Origin: SXVE01 sp036388895
GTDB taxonomy: Bacteria; Acidobacteriota; Blastocatellia; Pyrinomonadales; Pyrinomonadaceae
Direction of reading: 5' to 3'
DNA: 64,000 nt
Assembly: GCA_036388895.1 (NCBI GenBank)
Contig: DASVQY010000075.1
Location: 62,001 to 126,000, forward strand
Positions 24,741-34,062 of this stretch are shown in pieces. A program made the translations under genes and the position numbers. Each line of letters starts with the position of its first letter. The stretch's first letter is position 1. The notes under the pieces are model-generated. The model made no database searches, was not told where the DNA came from, and was given only the letters and a program-made list of their open reading frames with translations.

Positions 24741-27332
24741 TTATTTGAATTTCAAGTTTTCGTCATAAAACATTTGATAAACGCGGTAATTCGCCAACAC
24801 TTTGTAAACATAATCTTTTGATTGCGAAAAAATAATTTCGGGAACGTATCGGTCGGGCGAGTCCGATTTCGAACGCGCGAGCCAGCGCGCCATATTGATT
24901 TCGCCGCCGTTGTAACTTGCGGCGACCGCCGCCGGCTGATTCGGGAACTGCTTGAATAAATTCGACAAATATTGCGAACCGAAAAGAACGGCGGTCGGCG
25001 GATTATAAAGCTCGTCCTGCACGAAATTTTCACGCCCGACCTGACCGGCGATTTGGTTTGCTGTCGTCGAAATAAACTGCATCAAACCGCGCGCCGCCGC
25101 GTTCGATTTAACATCGGCGCGATAACGCGATTCCTGCCGCATAATCGAAAGCAGGAAACGCGGATCAACTTGTCGCTCCGGCGCGTATTTCAAAAGCGAA
25201 TCGGCGTAAGGCGCCGGATAAAGCAGTTCGATTTGATCGCGCGGAATGAGTTCCGTTTGATAATCAGCCGGAACACTTCGCCAGAGCGGTTCGGCGAAAC
25301 CGACGGCTCGATGCGCCATATCGCCGCGCCGGTAAAAAACGGCGAGCGTGTAGGCGAAATCGTCGGATTTTGGGTTTTGGATTTTGGATTTTGGATTTGT
25401 CTCTGTATTTGTTTCTGTATTCGATTCTGTATTCGTTTTTTTATTCGAATTCGTTCCCGCAAATTGTTTCCCGGTATTTTCGCTTCTCGCTTTTTCCAAT
25501 TCCGGCGCGGCTTCATCGTATAAACCTAAAAACAAAAGCTCGTCGGCGAGATTCTGATGGTAACCTTGTTCTTTAGTTTCGCGTTTTTCCCTTAAAGAGT
25601 CCTTCCGTCCGAGTTCTAAAACTTTATAGTTCGGAATCTTTTGATAATTCGGTAAAAGCGAATAAGCCTCGCGCAAAATGTTCAATAAACTTTCCTTTTT
25701 CGTGATATTTGCCGAAGCCGATTCATCTTTTACCTCGCCGCCAGGCAAAAGTCGCAAAGCTGATTGAGCCGATTGGCGAACGATTTCAGCATTATTCGCT
25801 GAAACGCTTTGTTTTGCTTTCTCGTGAAAAGAATCAAACTTTTGTCGAACAAATTGACTTGTTTTTTCATTATTTGCCAGCGATTTCAATCTTTCAGTCG
25901 CGCGCCAGCCGTAATATTCGCCTCGCCCGTCGGGAATTGAAAGATAAACGTCAATCGCTTCGGGGTAACGATTCAGATTTTCGAGCGCCAAACCTTTCAA
26001 AAAAACAATTTCGGTTTTGTTCGTGCCACCCGGAACGCGAGTTCCGCCCAAATCGGAAAATGTCTGTAACTTATCTAAATCCGCCAGCGCACTGCGCCAA
26101 TCGCTTTGCGCGATGTGAATTCTCGCTTGAGCGAAAAGCGCGAGGGCTTCCGGCAATTTCCCGCGAAAAACTTCCTGCGTTTTCATCGTCCATTTCAGCG
26201 CGTCCCCGTTTTCTCCGGCGTCGCGCAAAACGTCAACAATGTTCAAATACGCGCGTTCCAGATTTTCCGCATCCGCGTGTTTTTCGATGAGCTTTTGATA
26301 GCGCGAAACGGCTTCTCTCGGTTTATTAACGCGCGAATACGCTGACGCCGCCTGGCTTAGAGCGTCTCTTGAAACCGGATGTTCGGGAAATTGTTCCTGC
26401 ACGCGCTCGAACCAGTTTATCGCTTCGACGAATTCGCCCATTTGCACGTAACCGCGACCGATTTGATAAATCGCGTCTGGCACGAGTCCGCTCGCCGGAT
26501 GATTTTCTATGATCGCGCGGTAATGCAGCCGCGCGTCGGCGAAATCTCGATTGAACGCGTAAATCTGGGCGCGGCGAAGGTGTTCGTAATCGGACAAAGC
26601 AGGCGCGGTTTTGCCGAATTTTTCCGCGCCGACTTCTAAAGCATCGAGCCCGCGCGCGCCAGCCAGAGCAAAATCGTCGGGTTGTCCCGGGTTCGGCATT
26701 CCAGTAATCAGTTTTGTGAAAGTTTCGCGCGCCTGCTCTGTTTTGCCGCTTTGCAGAAATGCTTGCGCGAGCAAAACGAGGTTTTCGCGGCTTTGCGCGT
26801 TTAATGGTTTTTGCTGCGCGATAGCGGCTGGATTTTCTTTTGTCTGCGCTGCATTTGATGACGCTTGCCCGCTGAGCAACCGAATTGCTGTGTCATAATT
26901 TTTGCTTTCAAAATAACTGCGCGCCAGGCGATTTTTCGTCGCTTCAATCAACAAGCTATCCGGCGCGAACGTCAAAATTTCCTGTAAAAACGTTCTTTCG
27001 AGCATCAAATTTCCGCTCGAACGGGCAATCCGCGCGAGATGCCACAGCGCATACTCCTTTAAAACGGAATTGCGATTGGCGACCGATTGATAATTAGCCA
27101 TCGCCGCCGCGTAATCGCCTTTTTTTTCCGCCATTCGAGCGAGTAGATAATCGTAATTATTCACCTCGAAAATTTTCGGGTCGGATTTTTTAAGATTGTC
27201 TAACTCGGCAGCGGCGAGCGGATAATTTCGCTGCTCAACCGCCCGCATAATTTTTTCGTGCGTCTGCGCGTGTAAAATGCCGGAAAAAACGATTGTGAAA
27301 ATCAAAAGGGAAATTTTGGAAAGTTTCATCAT
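24741..27332 (-). CDS. Slt70-like soluble lytic transglycosylase with TPRs
   Basis: An exported transglycosylase of about 863 residues. Signal peptide (MKLSKISLLIFTIVFSGI, ends LHAQ), about 12 TPR/helical units forming the Slt superhelix, then the SLT catalytic domain with the catalytic glutamate in SIMRQESRYRADV, and the motifs GLMQFISTTA and AVAASYNGGEINMARWL. A low-complexity insert of about 30 residues rich in N, T, E and K lies before the catalytic half and is encoded by word repeats at 25365-25435. The start at 27330-27332 is preferred over an ATG 20 codons upstream. It cleaves glycan strands in the periplasm. Confidence 0.9.
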   Translation of the reverse strand: MMKLSKISLLIFTIVFSGILHAQTHEKIMRAVEQRNYPLAAAELDNLKKSDPKIFEVNNYDYLLARMAEKKGDYAAAMANYQSVANRNSVLKEYALWHLARIARSSGNLMLERTFLQEILTFAPDSLLIEATKNRLARSYFESKNYDTAIRLLSGQASSNAAQTKENPAAIAQQKPLNAQSRENLVLLAQAFLQSGKTEQARETFTKLITGMPNPGQPDDFALAGARGLDALEVGAEKFGKTAPALSDYEHLRRAQIYAFNRDFADARLHYRAIIENHPASGLVPDAIYQIGRGYVQMGEFVEAINWFERVQEQFPEHPVSRDALSQAASAYSRVNKPREAVSRYQKLIEKHADAENLERAYLNIVDVLRDAGENGDALKWTMKTQEVFRGKLPEALALFAQARIHIAQSDWRSALADLDKLQTFSDLGGTRVPGGTNKTEIVFLKGLALENLNRYPEAIDVYLSIPDGRGEYYGWRATERLKSLANNEKTSQFVRQKFDSFHEKAKQSVSANNAEIVRQSAQSALRLLPGGEVKDESASANITKKESLLNILREAYSLLPNYQKIPNYKVLELGRKDSLREKRETKEQGYHQNLADELLFLGLYDEAAPELEKARSENTGKQFAGTNSNKKTNTESNTETNTETNPKSKIQNPKSDDFAYTLAVFYRRGDMAHRAVGFAEPLWRSVPADYQTELIPRDQIELLYPAPYADSLLKYAPERQVDPRFLLSIMRQESRYRADVKSNAAARGLMQFISTTANQIAGQVGRENFVQDELYNPPTAVLFGSQYLSNLFKQFPNQPAAVAASYNGGEINMARWLARSKSDSPDRYVPEIIFSQSKDYVYKVLANYRVYQMFYDENLKFK
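25365..25435. repeat. In-frame word repeat inside the Slt-like gene
   Basis: On the plus strand, TTTTGGGTTTTGGATTTTGG and further GGATTTT words are followed by repeats of CTGTATTYGTTTCTGTATTC. On the coding strand they give the residues NTESNTETNTETNPKSKIQ and NPKS. The same nine-base word class occurs as intergenic repeats in other phyla; here it has been kept in frame. Confidence 0.7.
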
Positions 27333-27468
27333 AGAAATATTAGCTCTAATTACTGAAAGAAAAAAGAATCGAAACCGACGCGTAATATTCATAGATGCAA
27401 AGCTGAAATTTTCCGTCGTCCGAAACTGACAATTAATTTAAAATTCCGTAGAATTGGACGCGGGAATT

Positions 27469-28401
27469 ATGACAGCCAGAATTTTGAGCGGCAAGGAAAT
27501 AGCCGATGCGATAAAACGAGAAGTCGCGGAAGAAGTCAAAGCATTAGAAAGCAGTTACGGTTTGCGTCCCGGTTTGGCGGTCGTCCGCGTCGGCGAAGAC
27601 CCGGCTTCCGCTGTCTACGTCGGCAATAAAGTCAAAACCAGCGAAGAACTCGGTTTGATTTCCGAGCATCATCATCTTTCCGCGGAAACGACGCACGCGG
27701 AACTTTTAAAGGTGGTCGAAGATTTGAATCGGCGTGAAGAAATTGACGGAATTCTCGTGCAGTTGCCTTTGCCGCCGCAGATTGACGAAAAGGAAATACT
27801 CGAAAAAATCAGCCCTGAAAAAGACGTTGACGGTTTCAATCCGCAAAACGTCGGGCGCCTCGCGCAGGGACAAAACGCGCTCGCTCCGTGCACGCCGGCG
27901 GGCGTCATTGAAATTTTAAAGCGTTCGGATATAAAAATAGCCGGTGAAAACGCTGTAATTGTGGGGCGCAGCAATATCGTCGGCAAACCGATGGCAATGC
28001 TGCTTTTGCGGGAAAACGCAACGGTGACGATTTGTCATTCCCGCACGAAAAACTTGCCGGAAATGACGCGCCAAGCCGATATTTTAGTCGCGGCAATCGG
28101 ACGCGCCGGATTTATCAGCGCCGAACATATAAAACCGGGCGCGACGGTCATTGATGTCGGCATCAATAGTGTTTCCGATAAGAATCTTGCGCGGGAGCTT
28201 TTTGATGAAACCGAACTGGAAAAACGTCTGAACACGATTGAAAAGCGCGGTTTTACTTTAGTCGGCGACGTAAATCCGCGAGATGCGAAAGAAAGGGCGG
28301 GAAATTTTACGCCGGTTCCGGGCGGCGTCGGTCTTTTAACCGTAGCGATGCTGATGCGAAATACGGTTGACGCGGCGAAAGCGAGAAGATTAAAAAAATA
28401 G
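27469..28401 (+). CDS. folD: Bifunctional methylenetetrahydrofolate dehydrogenase/cyclohydrolase
   Basis: A 310-residue FolD enzyme that interconverts 5,10-methylene-THF and 10-formyl-THF with NADP. Signatures are YVGNKVKTSEELG with the catalytic lysine, DGILVQLPLPPQID, EKDVDGFNPQNVGRL, the nucleotide loop VGRSNIVGKPMAMLL, and PGGVGLLTVAMLM. The ATG at 27469 follows a GGGA ribosome-binding site and gives the canonical MTARILSGKE start; a TTG five codons upstream is rejected. Confidence 0.95.
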   Translation: MTARILSGKEIADAIKREVAEEVKALESSYGLRPGLAVVRVGEDPASAVYVGNKVKTSEELGLISEHHHLSAETTHAELLKVVEDLNRREEIDGILVQLPLPPQIDEKEILEKISPEKDVDGFNPQNVGRLAQGQNALAPCTPAGVIEILKRSDIKIAGENAVIVGRSNIVGKPMAMLLLRENATVTICHSRTKNLPEMTRQADILVAAIGRAGFISAEHIKPGATVIDVGINSVSDKNLARELFDETELEKRLNTIEKRGFTLVGDVNPRDAKERAGNFTPVPGGVGLLTVAMLMRNTVDAAKARRLKK

Positions 28402-28405
28402 CCAG

Positions 28406-28459
28406 AGTGCGCATAGAGAAGATACCTGCGTTGTAAAATCTCTTTGTGCTCTGTGCGCT
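28406..28459. repeat. Intergenic inverted repeat, CTCTGTGCG-word type
   Basis: The left arm AGTGCGCATAGAGAAGAT (28406-28423) faces ATCTCTTTGTGCTCTGTGCG (28438 onward). The word class (CTCTGTGCTCTGTGCG) is a familiar intergenic motif in several phyla. Its end GGTGGG serves as the ribosome-binding site for the next gene. Confidence 0.7.
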
Positions 28460-28470
28460 CGGTGGGAAAA

Positions 28471-28773
28471 ATGAAATTTGAAGAATATCAGCGCGAAGCG
28501 AAGCAGACGGCTTTGTATCCGAATCGTTTAAAGAATCTTGAATACCCGACGCTCGGACTTGCGGGCGAAGCGGGCGAAGTCGCAAACATCGTCAAGAAAA
28601 TTCAGCGCGATTTCGGCGGCGAGATTACGGATGAAGTTCGCGCAAAGTTAAAGGACGAGTTGGGCGATGTTCTTTGGTACATTTCGGCTTGCGCGGACGA
28701 ATTAAATTTAACGCTCGAAGAGATTGCCGAATATAATGTTGAAAAACTAGCTGCAAGACACAATCGTAAATAA
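28471..28773 (+). CDS. MazG-like nucleotide pyrophosphohydrolase
   Basis: A 100-residue all-alpha NTP pyrophosphohydrolase of the MazG-like family. The metal-binding ExxE/ExxD pattern is visible as GLAGEAGEVANIVKK and KDELGDVLWYISACADEL. Such enzymes hydrolyse non-canonical or excess nucleoside triphosphates. The start at 28471 follows GGTGGG; a GTG nine codons upstream lies inside the repeat and is rejected. It sits between folD and coaE. Confidence 0.88.
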   Translation: MKFEEYQREAKQTALYPNRLKNLEYPTLGLAGEAGEVANIVKKIQRDFGGEITDEVRAKLKDELGDVLWYISACADELNLTLEEIAEYNVEKLAARHNRK

Positions 28774-28780
28774 GAATTAT

Positions 28781-28816
28781 ATTTTTATTGAAGCAAAAAT
28801 TTTTATTGAAGCAAAA
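28781..28816. repeat. Perfect 18-bp tandem duplication
   Basis: The word ATTTTTATTGAAGCAAAA occurs twice in direct succession (28781-28798 and 28799-28816), 8 bp after the MazG-like gene. Confidence 0.85.
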
Positions 28817-28975
28817 GCGGGTGTTTCATTAAATATTTTTTTCATTAGTTAGTTATTTTGAGAATTGAAATATTTTCAAAGAATCAATCTTTTTAACTAA
28901 ACAAAACAATTAAACAAAGGATTTTGGGGCGTTTTCAGTCTCAAAAGCGGATAAGTCGTCCGCGCTCTTACCGAA

Positions 28976-29581
28976 ATGTTGAAAGTAGGTTTAACAGGCT
29001 CGATTGCCGTCGGCAAATCTTACGTTTGCGCGTGTTTGCGCGAACTCGGCGCTTTCGTGCTCGACGCCGATCAGACGGCGCGCGAAGTCGTCGAGCCCGG
29101 CACGGAAGGGTTACGCCAAATTGTTGAAAATTTCGGTGCGGAAGTTTTACAGCCGAATGGCGAATTAGACCGCGCGAAACTCGGCGCGATTGTTTTTGCT
29201 GACGAGCGGAAACGGCAACTTCTTAATGAATTAGTGCATCCATTGGTCATTGAAGCGCAAAACGATTGGCTCAGGGAGTGCGAGAAAATCAACCCACGCG
29301 GAATTGCTGTCATTGACGCCGCTTTGATGATAGAATCTGGAAGCTATAAAAGATTTAAAAAACTTATTGTCGTCTGGTGCGAACCCGCAATACAATTGCA
29401 GCGTTTGATGATGCGCAACGATTTAAGCGAAGCTGACGCTTTGCGGCGTATAAATGCGCAAATGCCGCAGGAAGAAAAAAAGCGGTACGCCGATTATTTA
29501 ATTGATACGTCTGACGGGTTTGAGGCGACAAATCAGCAGACTGTTGAAATTTTCGAACAATTAAAGGTTTTAGTTGTGTAA
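28976..29581 (+). CDS. coaE: Dephospho-CoA kinase
   Basis: A 201-residue kinase for the last step of coenzyme A synthesis. The P-loop is GLTGSIAVGKS (residues 5-15), the CoA-binding DADQTAREVVEPG follows, and the lid region contains QLQRLMMRNDLSEADALRRINAQM. The ATG at 28976 gives the canonical MLKVGLTGSI start. The downstream binding-protein gene begins within about 40 bp, so the two may share a transcript. Confidence 0.94.
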   Translation: MLKVGLTGSIAVGKSYVCACLRELGAFVLDADQTAREVVEPGTEGLRQIVENFGAEVLQPNGELDRAKLGAIVFADERKRQLLNELVHPLVIEAQNDWLRECEKINPRGIAVIDAALMIESGSYKRFKKLIVVWCEPAIQLQRLMMRNDLSEADALRRINAQMPQEEKKRYADYLIDTSDGFEATNQQTVEIFEQLKVLVV

Positions 29582-29618
29582 TAAATCAGACCGCGAAAAG
29601 CGATTGACAACACAAGCG

Positions 29619-31571
29619 ATGAAAGACGGAAGAATCAAAAACTATAAAGAAATCTGCGCTCGCTTGCGTTCGCGTTCTTCGGGAATGTTCTTTTCCGCTT
29701 TTCGTCTTTTGTTTCTTTTGTCTCCTCTGATGCTTTTAGTTTCGTGCAGCGAGCTAAAAAAGCCCGTGCCCGAACCATTTTACGCCGAGACTAAACCGCC
29801 GCAAAAAAAGGAATTTCGCTGGAGCAACGGCAAGATGCCGAAGTCGTTCGATCCGGCGCGCGCTTCGGCTGCTCCTGAAACCGACGTTGTCCGCGCCTTG
29901 TTCGACGGGCTGACCGAAACGGACGCGAAAACATTAAAGGCAATTCCCGCAATCGCCGCCGAGTGGGATTCTTCCGAAGATTTTCGAGTATGGACGTTTA
30001 AGCTGCGACGCGACGCGAAATGGACGAACGGAAAACCGGTGACAGCTTTCGATTTCGTGCGCTCGTGGAAGCGTCTCTCGGAGATGAGCGAACAAGTGTC
30101 GCACCCGGAGTTGCTGCAAAACATCGTCGGAATGCCGGGCATTAAGGCAAGCGATGAACCTGTTTTAGACGATTCCGCGGATTTTCTTCTCACTCAATTA
30201 AGCATCGAAAAAACGCCGCTTCTGCAGAATCAAGTTAATTCCAATAAAGTCGTTGAACCGCCGAACCTGGGGAAATCGGAAGATAAAACGATTGAAACCA
30301 AAACAAATCAAAAAGCCGATGCAAAACCCGAAATGAAATTCGGGGTCGAAGCCGTCGGCGATCACGCTCTAAAAGTTACGTTAATCAAACCGGACAAGGA
30401 TTTTCCTTCGCTCGTCGCGCATCCGATCTTTCGCCCTGTTTACGGAGACGGAAAAGACTTTGAAGCGGATAAATTAAACGCCGGAGTTGTCACGAACGGC
30501 GCGTTTCGGATTGCTTCAATCGGGCAGGACGGCGTAACGCTCGACCGCTTCGAGGATTACTGGAACGGCGATAAAGTCGAAATCGAAAGAGTTCGTTTCA
30601 TTCCGACGGAAAACGCCGAAACGGCACTGGAATCTTATCGCGCAGGCGAAATTGACGCCTTAACGAACGTGAATTTTGAACCGCTTGTTTTGAAGCTGCT
30701 CACTTCGTACAACGATTTTCGCCGCACGAGACACGGAGCGCTTAATTTTTACGAGTTTAATCGCAAAAACGCGCCTTTCAATGACCCGCGCGTTCGTCAG
30801 GCGTTGGCAATCTCCATCGAGCGCGAGCGCCTGACCGAAGGCGATATGGAAGGAGCGACCGAACCGGCGCTCGGCTTTTTGCCCGTTTCCGGCGAACTGA
30901 AAACGAAAATCGTTCAGGACGCGGAAAAAGCCAAACGATTGCTCGCCGAAGCCGGTTTCCCGAACGGAGAAAATTTTCCGGTTGTGCGTCTGGTCATCAA
31001 GCGCAACGATGTTCAGCAAAAAATCGCGCGTTCGGTCGCTAGAATGTGGAAACGAAACTTGAATATTGACACGGAAATTTCTGCCAAAGATACGAATGAG
31101 TTCGAAATTGCCAGAAAAGCGGGCGACTTTGATTTAATTCGGCGCGGAGTCCTGCTTCCGACGGTTGACGAAACGGCGAATATGCTGGCAATTTTCCAGC
31201 CGAAAAAGAAAGTTATCAAACGAATCGAAAATTTAAACGGCAATGCCAAAGAAAATCCGGCTGAAACTCCGAGTGAAACGACACAGGATGCCGAAGGTAA
31301 AATTGAAAGCAAAACCTCTGCCGATGAAGAATCAATTGTCCAGAACCAAGCGGCGGAGGAAGTTCTGGAAACAGACGACGGCGCTTTGTTTTTGACCGAA
31401 GCCGAGGCGCTCGCTGAACTGCCGGCAATTCCGCTTTATTTTCCCACCTCTTACTCTTTAGTCAAACCTTACGTTCAAGGATTTGAAATAAACGTGCTCG
31501 ACGCTCCCTCGCTCAAGGACGTTAGGATTAATAATAACTGGCAACCAAAAGAAAAGAAGGGCGAATCGTAA
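29619..31571 (+). CDS. Peptide ABC transporter substrate-binding lipoprotein (first copy)
   Basis: A family-5 extracellular solute-binding protein (OppA/DppA type) of about 650 residues with lipobox LLVSC. Conserved blocks are PKSFDPARASAAPETDVVRALFDGL, WTFKLRRDAKWTNGKPVTAFDFVRS and GVVTNGAFRIASI. Two charged low-complexity inserts are unusual for the family: QVNSNKVVEPPNLGKSEDKT near residue 195, and a longer K/E/T-rich one near 530-590. The start is uncertain: an ATG at 29685 would put the signal peptide closer to the N-terminus, and an open frame extends back to 29574. It feeds the permease operon downstream. Confidence 0.85.
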   Translation: MKDGRIKNYKEICARLRSRSSGMFFSAFRLLFLLSPLMLLVSCSELKKPVPEPFYAETKPPQKKEFRWSNGKMPKSFDPARASAAPETDVVRALFDGLTETDAKTLKAIPAIAAEWDSSEDFRVWTFKLRRDAKWTNGKPVTAFDFVRSWKRLSEMSEQVSHPELLQNIVGMPGIKASDEPVLDDSADFLLTQLSIEKTPLLQNQVNSNKVVEPPNLGKSEDKTIETKTNQKADAKPEMKFGVEAVGDHALKVTLIKPDKDFPSLVAHPIFRPVYGDGKDFEADKLNAGVVTNGAFRIASIGQDGVTLDRFEDYWNGDKVEIERVRFIPTENAETALESYRAGEIDALTNVNFEPLVLKLLTSYNDFRRTRHGALNFYEFNRKNAPFNDPRVRQALAISIERERLTEGDMEGATEPALGFLPVSGELKTKIVQDAEKAKRLLAEAGFPNGENFPVVRLVIKRNDVQQKIARSVARMWKRNLNIDTEISAKDTNEFEIARKAGDFDLIRRGVLLPTVDETANMLAIFQPKKKVIKRIENLNGNAKENPAETPSETTQDAEGKIESKTSADEESIVQNQAAEEVLETDDGALFLTEAEALAELPAIPLYFPTSYSLVKPYVQGFEINVLDAPSLKDVRINNNWQPKEKKGES

Positions 31572-31795
31572 GCTCATAAATCGGTTTGTGTTTTAAGGGC
31601 AGCGGATTTTGTGCAGATACGAACTTCCGACGAGTAAAACCCGCCGTTCGCAAATCGAAAAATGGAAAAGTTCTTGCCTGTAAATGTTATAACGTGATAA
31701 GTTTAGGGCGGAAATAAAAAAGACGGCATCTCTCCTCTCGGGTTTTTAAGATTGGGTTTCAACATTTCGGAAGTTTTGTAAAAGGAGTGTAAATT

Positions 31796-33988
31796 ATGAC
31801 ACGGATTAGCTTCAGTCAACTTCGCGCAGGTTTGGCAATTATCGTTTTGTCTTCGTTTTTAATCAGTTGTTCGACTCAGGCAACCGCACGCTTCTGGGGA
31901 CAGACGAAAGCTCCGAAAGAGCAGGTTCTGCGGTATATTTCCGGTTCCGAACCCGAGTCGCTCGATCCGCAAGTTCCGACCGGACAACCGGAAGCGCGCG
32001 TTTTGATGGCGTTTTATGACGGACTTGTCGAATATCACCCGAAAACGATGGATCCGATTCCGGCGATTGCCGAAAGCTGGGAACCGAGCGCCGACGGAAC
32101 CGAATATACCTTCCATTTGCGAAAAAACGCGAAGTTTTCCAACGGCGATCCGATAACCGCAAAAGATTTCGTTTATACGATGCGCCGCGCTTTATCTCCC
32201 GAACTCGCCGCCCAAAACGCTTATCTCGCTTACTACATCAAATACGCTGAAGCCTATAATTCCGGCAAATCGTTTGTGAAAAGACCGGACGGCACTTTCA
32301 TTTTGGAAAAAGATGTCGCGTCCGACACGGCGACGGCGGCTCCTGTTGCGGAAAAATCGGCTACGCGCACGGTAGAGCCGGGCGTTCCGGTCGCAGACCC
32401 GTTGACGACCGAAAAAATCGCTAACCCGCAAGTCGCCGAAACCGAATTTCACAAATACATCAACGAACCGGAACGTTTGACCGTGCCCGATGACGAGAAA
32501 AGTCAAAAAACGCTTTTTGAGAAAAATCCGAAAATTAAAGCCGCCGTCGAAAAAGGACAGCTCGTGCCGATTGAAGGAAAAGACATCGGCGTTGAAGCCG
32601 TTGACGATTATACGTTTCGGATGAAGCTCATACAGCCCGCGCCGTTTTTTATCGGGCTGCTCGGTCATCAATTTTTCAGAGTCGTTCATCAGGGAACCGT
32701 TGAAAAATTCGGCAAGGATTGGACGAAGCCGGAAAATATCGTAACGAGCGGAGCGTTCAATCTCGCCGCTCACAAGCCTTATGACGAAATTGTCGCGGTT
32801 AAAAGTCCGACTTACTGGGACGCGGAAAACGTTCGGCTCCAGCGCATCGAGTTTTACCCGCTCGAAGAGCAGACGACGATGATGAATCTTTACAAAGCCG
32901 GCACGGTTGATGCGACTTACAACCACACAGTTCCGGCTGGCTGGAAATCGGTCGTCAAGCAATACGAAGAAGAGTATCTTAATTTCCCGGAAGTCTCCAT
33001 CGAATATTACACAATCTCCGTGAATAAACCGCCGATGGACAATGTGAAAATTCGCAGGGCTTTCAGTCAGGCGGTCAACCGCGAAGCTCTCGCCACTTTC
33101 CGCAGAAATGCCTTAAATCCGCTGATAGATTTCACGCCCGAAGGCGCGTTCCCGAAATATGAACAAGTGCGCGACAGAGTTTATGCCGAATTGCTGAAAA
33201 AGGACGGAATAACGACGGAAGAAAGAAAGTCGCAAATTTTTAACCCGAAACGCGCCTGCGATCTTTTCGAAGAAGCCGGTTACAAAGTGCGCGAGAGAAA
33301 GCCCGACGGTCGCTGTACTATCGAAACAAATCCGGCAGCGCAAGGCGCGTTTCCGGCGACAGACGTAGAAATTCTTTATAACACTTCGGAAAGCAACAAA
33401 GCGGTTGCTGAGTTTATTCAAGCACAGTGGAAGCAGAATTTAGGTGTCACCGTGCCGCTCAAAAATCAGGAATGGAAAACGTTTTTGAAAGTGCGAAAAG
33501 ACGTTGAGTACAAAGGTTTCGGACGTTCCGGCTGGGTCGGAGATTATATTGATCCATTTACGTTTCTGAATCTTTTTTACGGCAAAAACAACGACAGTTC
33601 GACCGGCTGGCACAATCCTGAATACGACAAAATGCTGGACGATGCAAACAAAGAACTCGACCCGGAGAAGCGTTTTGAAAAACTGGCGCAAGCCGAATAT
33701 TTCCTGATGAAAGATCAGCCCGTAATTCCGTTTTTAACGCAGGAAACGAATTGGATTAAAAAACCTTATGTCAAAGGACTTTACCCGAATCCGGGAACGC
33801 TGCACCCATGGAAATTTGTCTACATCGAACAAGACCCGGCGAAATGGGACACGCAAGTCAAAAACATTATGAAAGCGGACGAGCCGTGGGTCGAACAGCA
33901 AATCAGCCGTTTGATGAAAACGCAGGAAGACTTCCAAAAATCGAAGCAAGCCGGAACCAAAGAAACTAATACGGCAAAGGCTGAATAA
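31796..33988 (+). CDS. Peptide ABC transporter substrate-binding lipoprotein (second copy)
   Basis: A 730-residue family-5 solute-binding protein with lipobox LISC. It has YISGSEPESLDPQVPTGQPE, TFHLRKNAKFSNGDPITAKDFVYTMRRAL, VTSGAFNLAAHKPYDEIV and the C-terminal GWVGDYIDPFTFLNLFYG typical of OppA. An alanine/threonine-rich insert (ASDTATAAPVAEKSATRTVE, about 175-195) has no family counterpart. The Shine-Dalgarno AAAGGAG lies 7 nt before the ATG, in a 19-nt leader identical to that of the gene at 17232. A 224-bp spacer with no obvious feature separates it from the first copy. Confidence 0.93.
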   Translation: MTRISFSQLRAGLAIIVLSSFLISCSTQATARFWGQTKAPKEQVLRYISGSEPESLDPQVPTGQPEARVLMAFYDGLVEYHPKTMDPIPAIAESWEPSADGTEYTFHLRKNAKFSNGDPITAKDFVYTMRRALSPELAAQNAYLAYYIKYAEAYNSGKSFVKRPDGTFILEKDVASDTATAAPVAEKSATRTVEPGVPVADPLTTEKIANPQVAETEFHKYINEPERLTVPDDEKSQKTLFEKNPKIKAAVEKGQLVPIEGKDIGVEAVDDYTFRMKLIQPAPFFIGLLGHQFFRVVHQGTVEKFGKDWTKPENIVTSGAFNLAAHKPYDEIVAVKSPTYWDAENVRLQRIEFYPLEEQTTMMNLYKAGTVDATYNHTVPAGWKSVVKQYEEEYLNFPEVSIEYYTISVNKPPMDNVKIRRAFSQAVNREALATFRRNALNPLIDFTPEGAFPKYEQVRDRVYAELLKKDGITTEERKSQIFNPKRACDLFEEAGYKVRERKPDGRCTIETNPAAQGAFPATDVEILYNTSESNKAVAEFIQAQWKQNLGVTVPLKNQEWKTFLKVRKDVEYKGFGRSGWVGDYIDPFTFLNLFYGKNNDSSTGWHNPEYDKMLDDANKELDPEKRFEKLAQAEYFLMKDQPVIPFLTQETNWIKKPYVKGLYPNPGTLHPWKFVYIEQDPAKWDTQVKNIMKADEPWVEQQISRLMKTQEDFQKSKQAGTKETNTAKAE

Positions 33989-34003
33989 ATTACAAAAATA
34001 AAG

Positions 34004-34042
34004 AGTAGTAAGCTGTCCATCACTGATAGACAGCTTGCTGCT
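34004..34042 (+). promoter_or_regulatory. Intercistronic hairpin between the binding protein and permease genes
   Basis: AGTAGTAAGCTGTC (34004-34017) pairs with GACAGCTTGCTGCT (34029-34042), 12 of 14 Watson-Crick plus two G-U, with an 11-nt loop and no T tract. Such hairpins after binding-protein genes usually stabilise the upstream mRNA or lower read-through into permease genes. Confidence 0.6.
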
Positions 34043-34062
34043 GACTAATAATCACTAATAAT

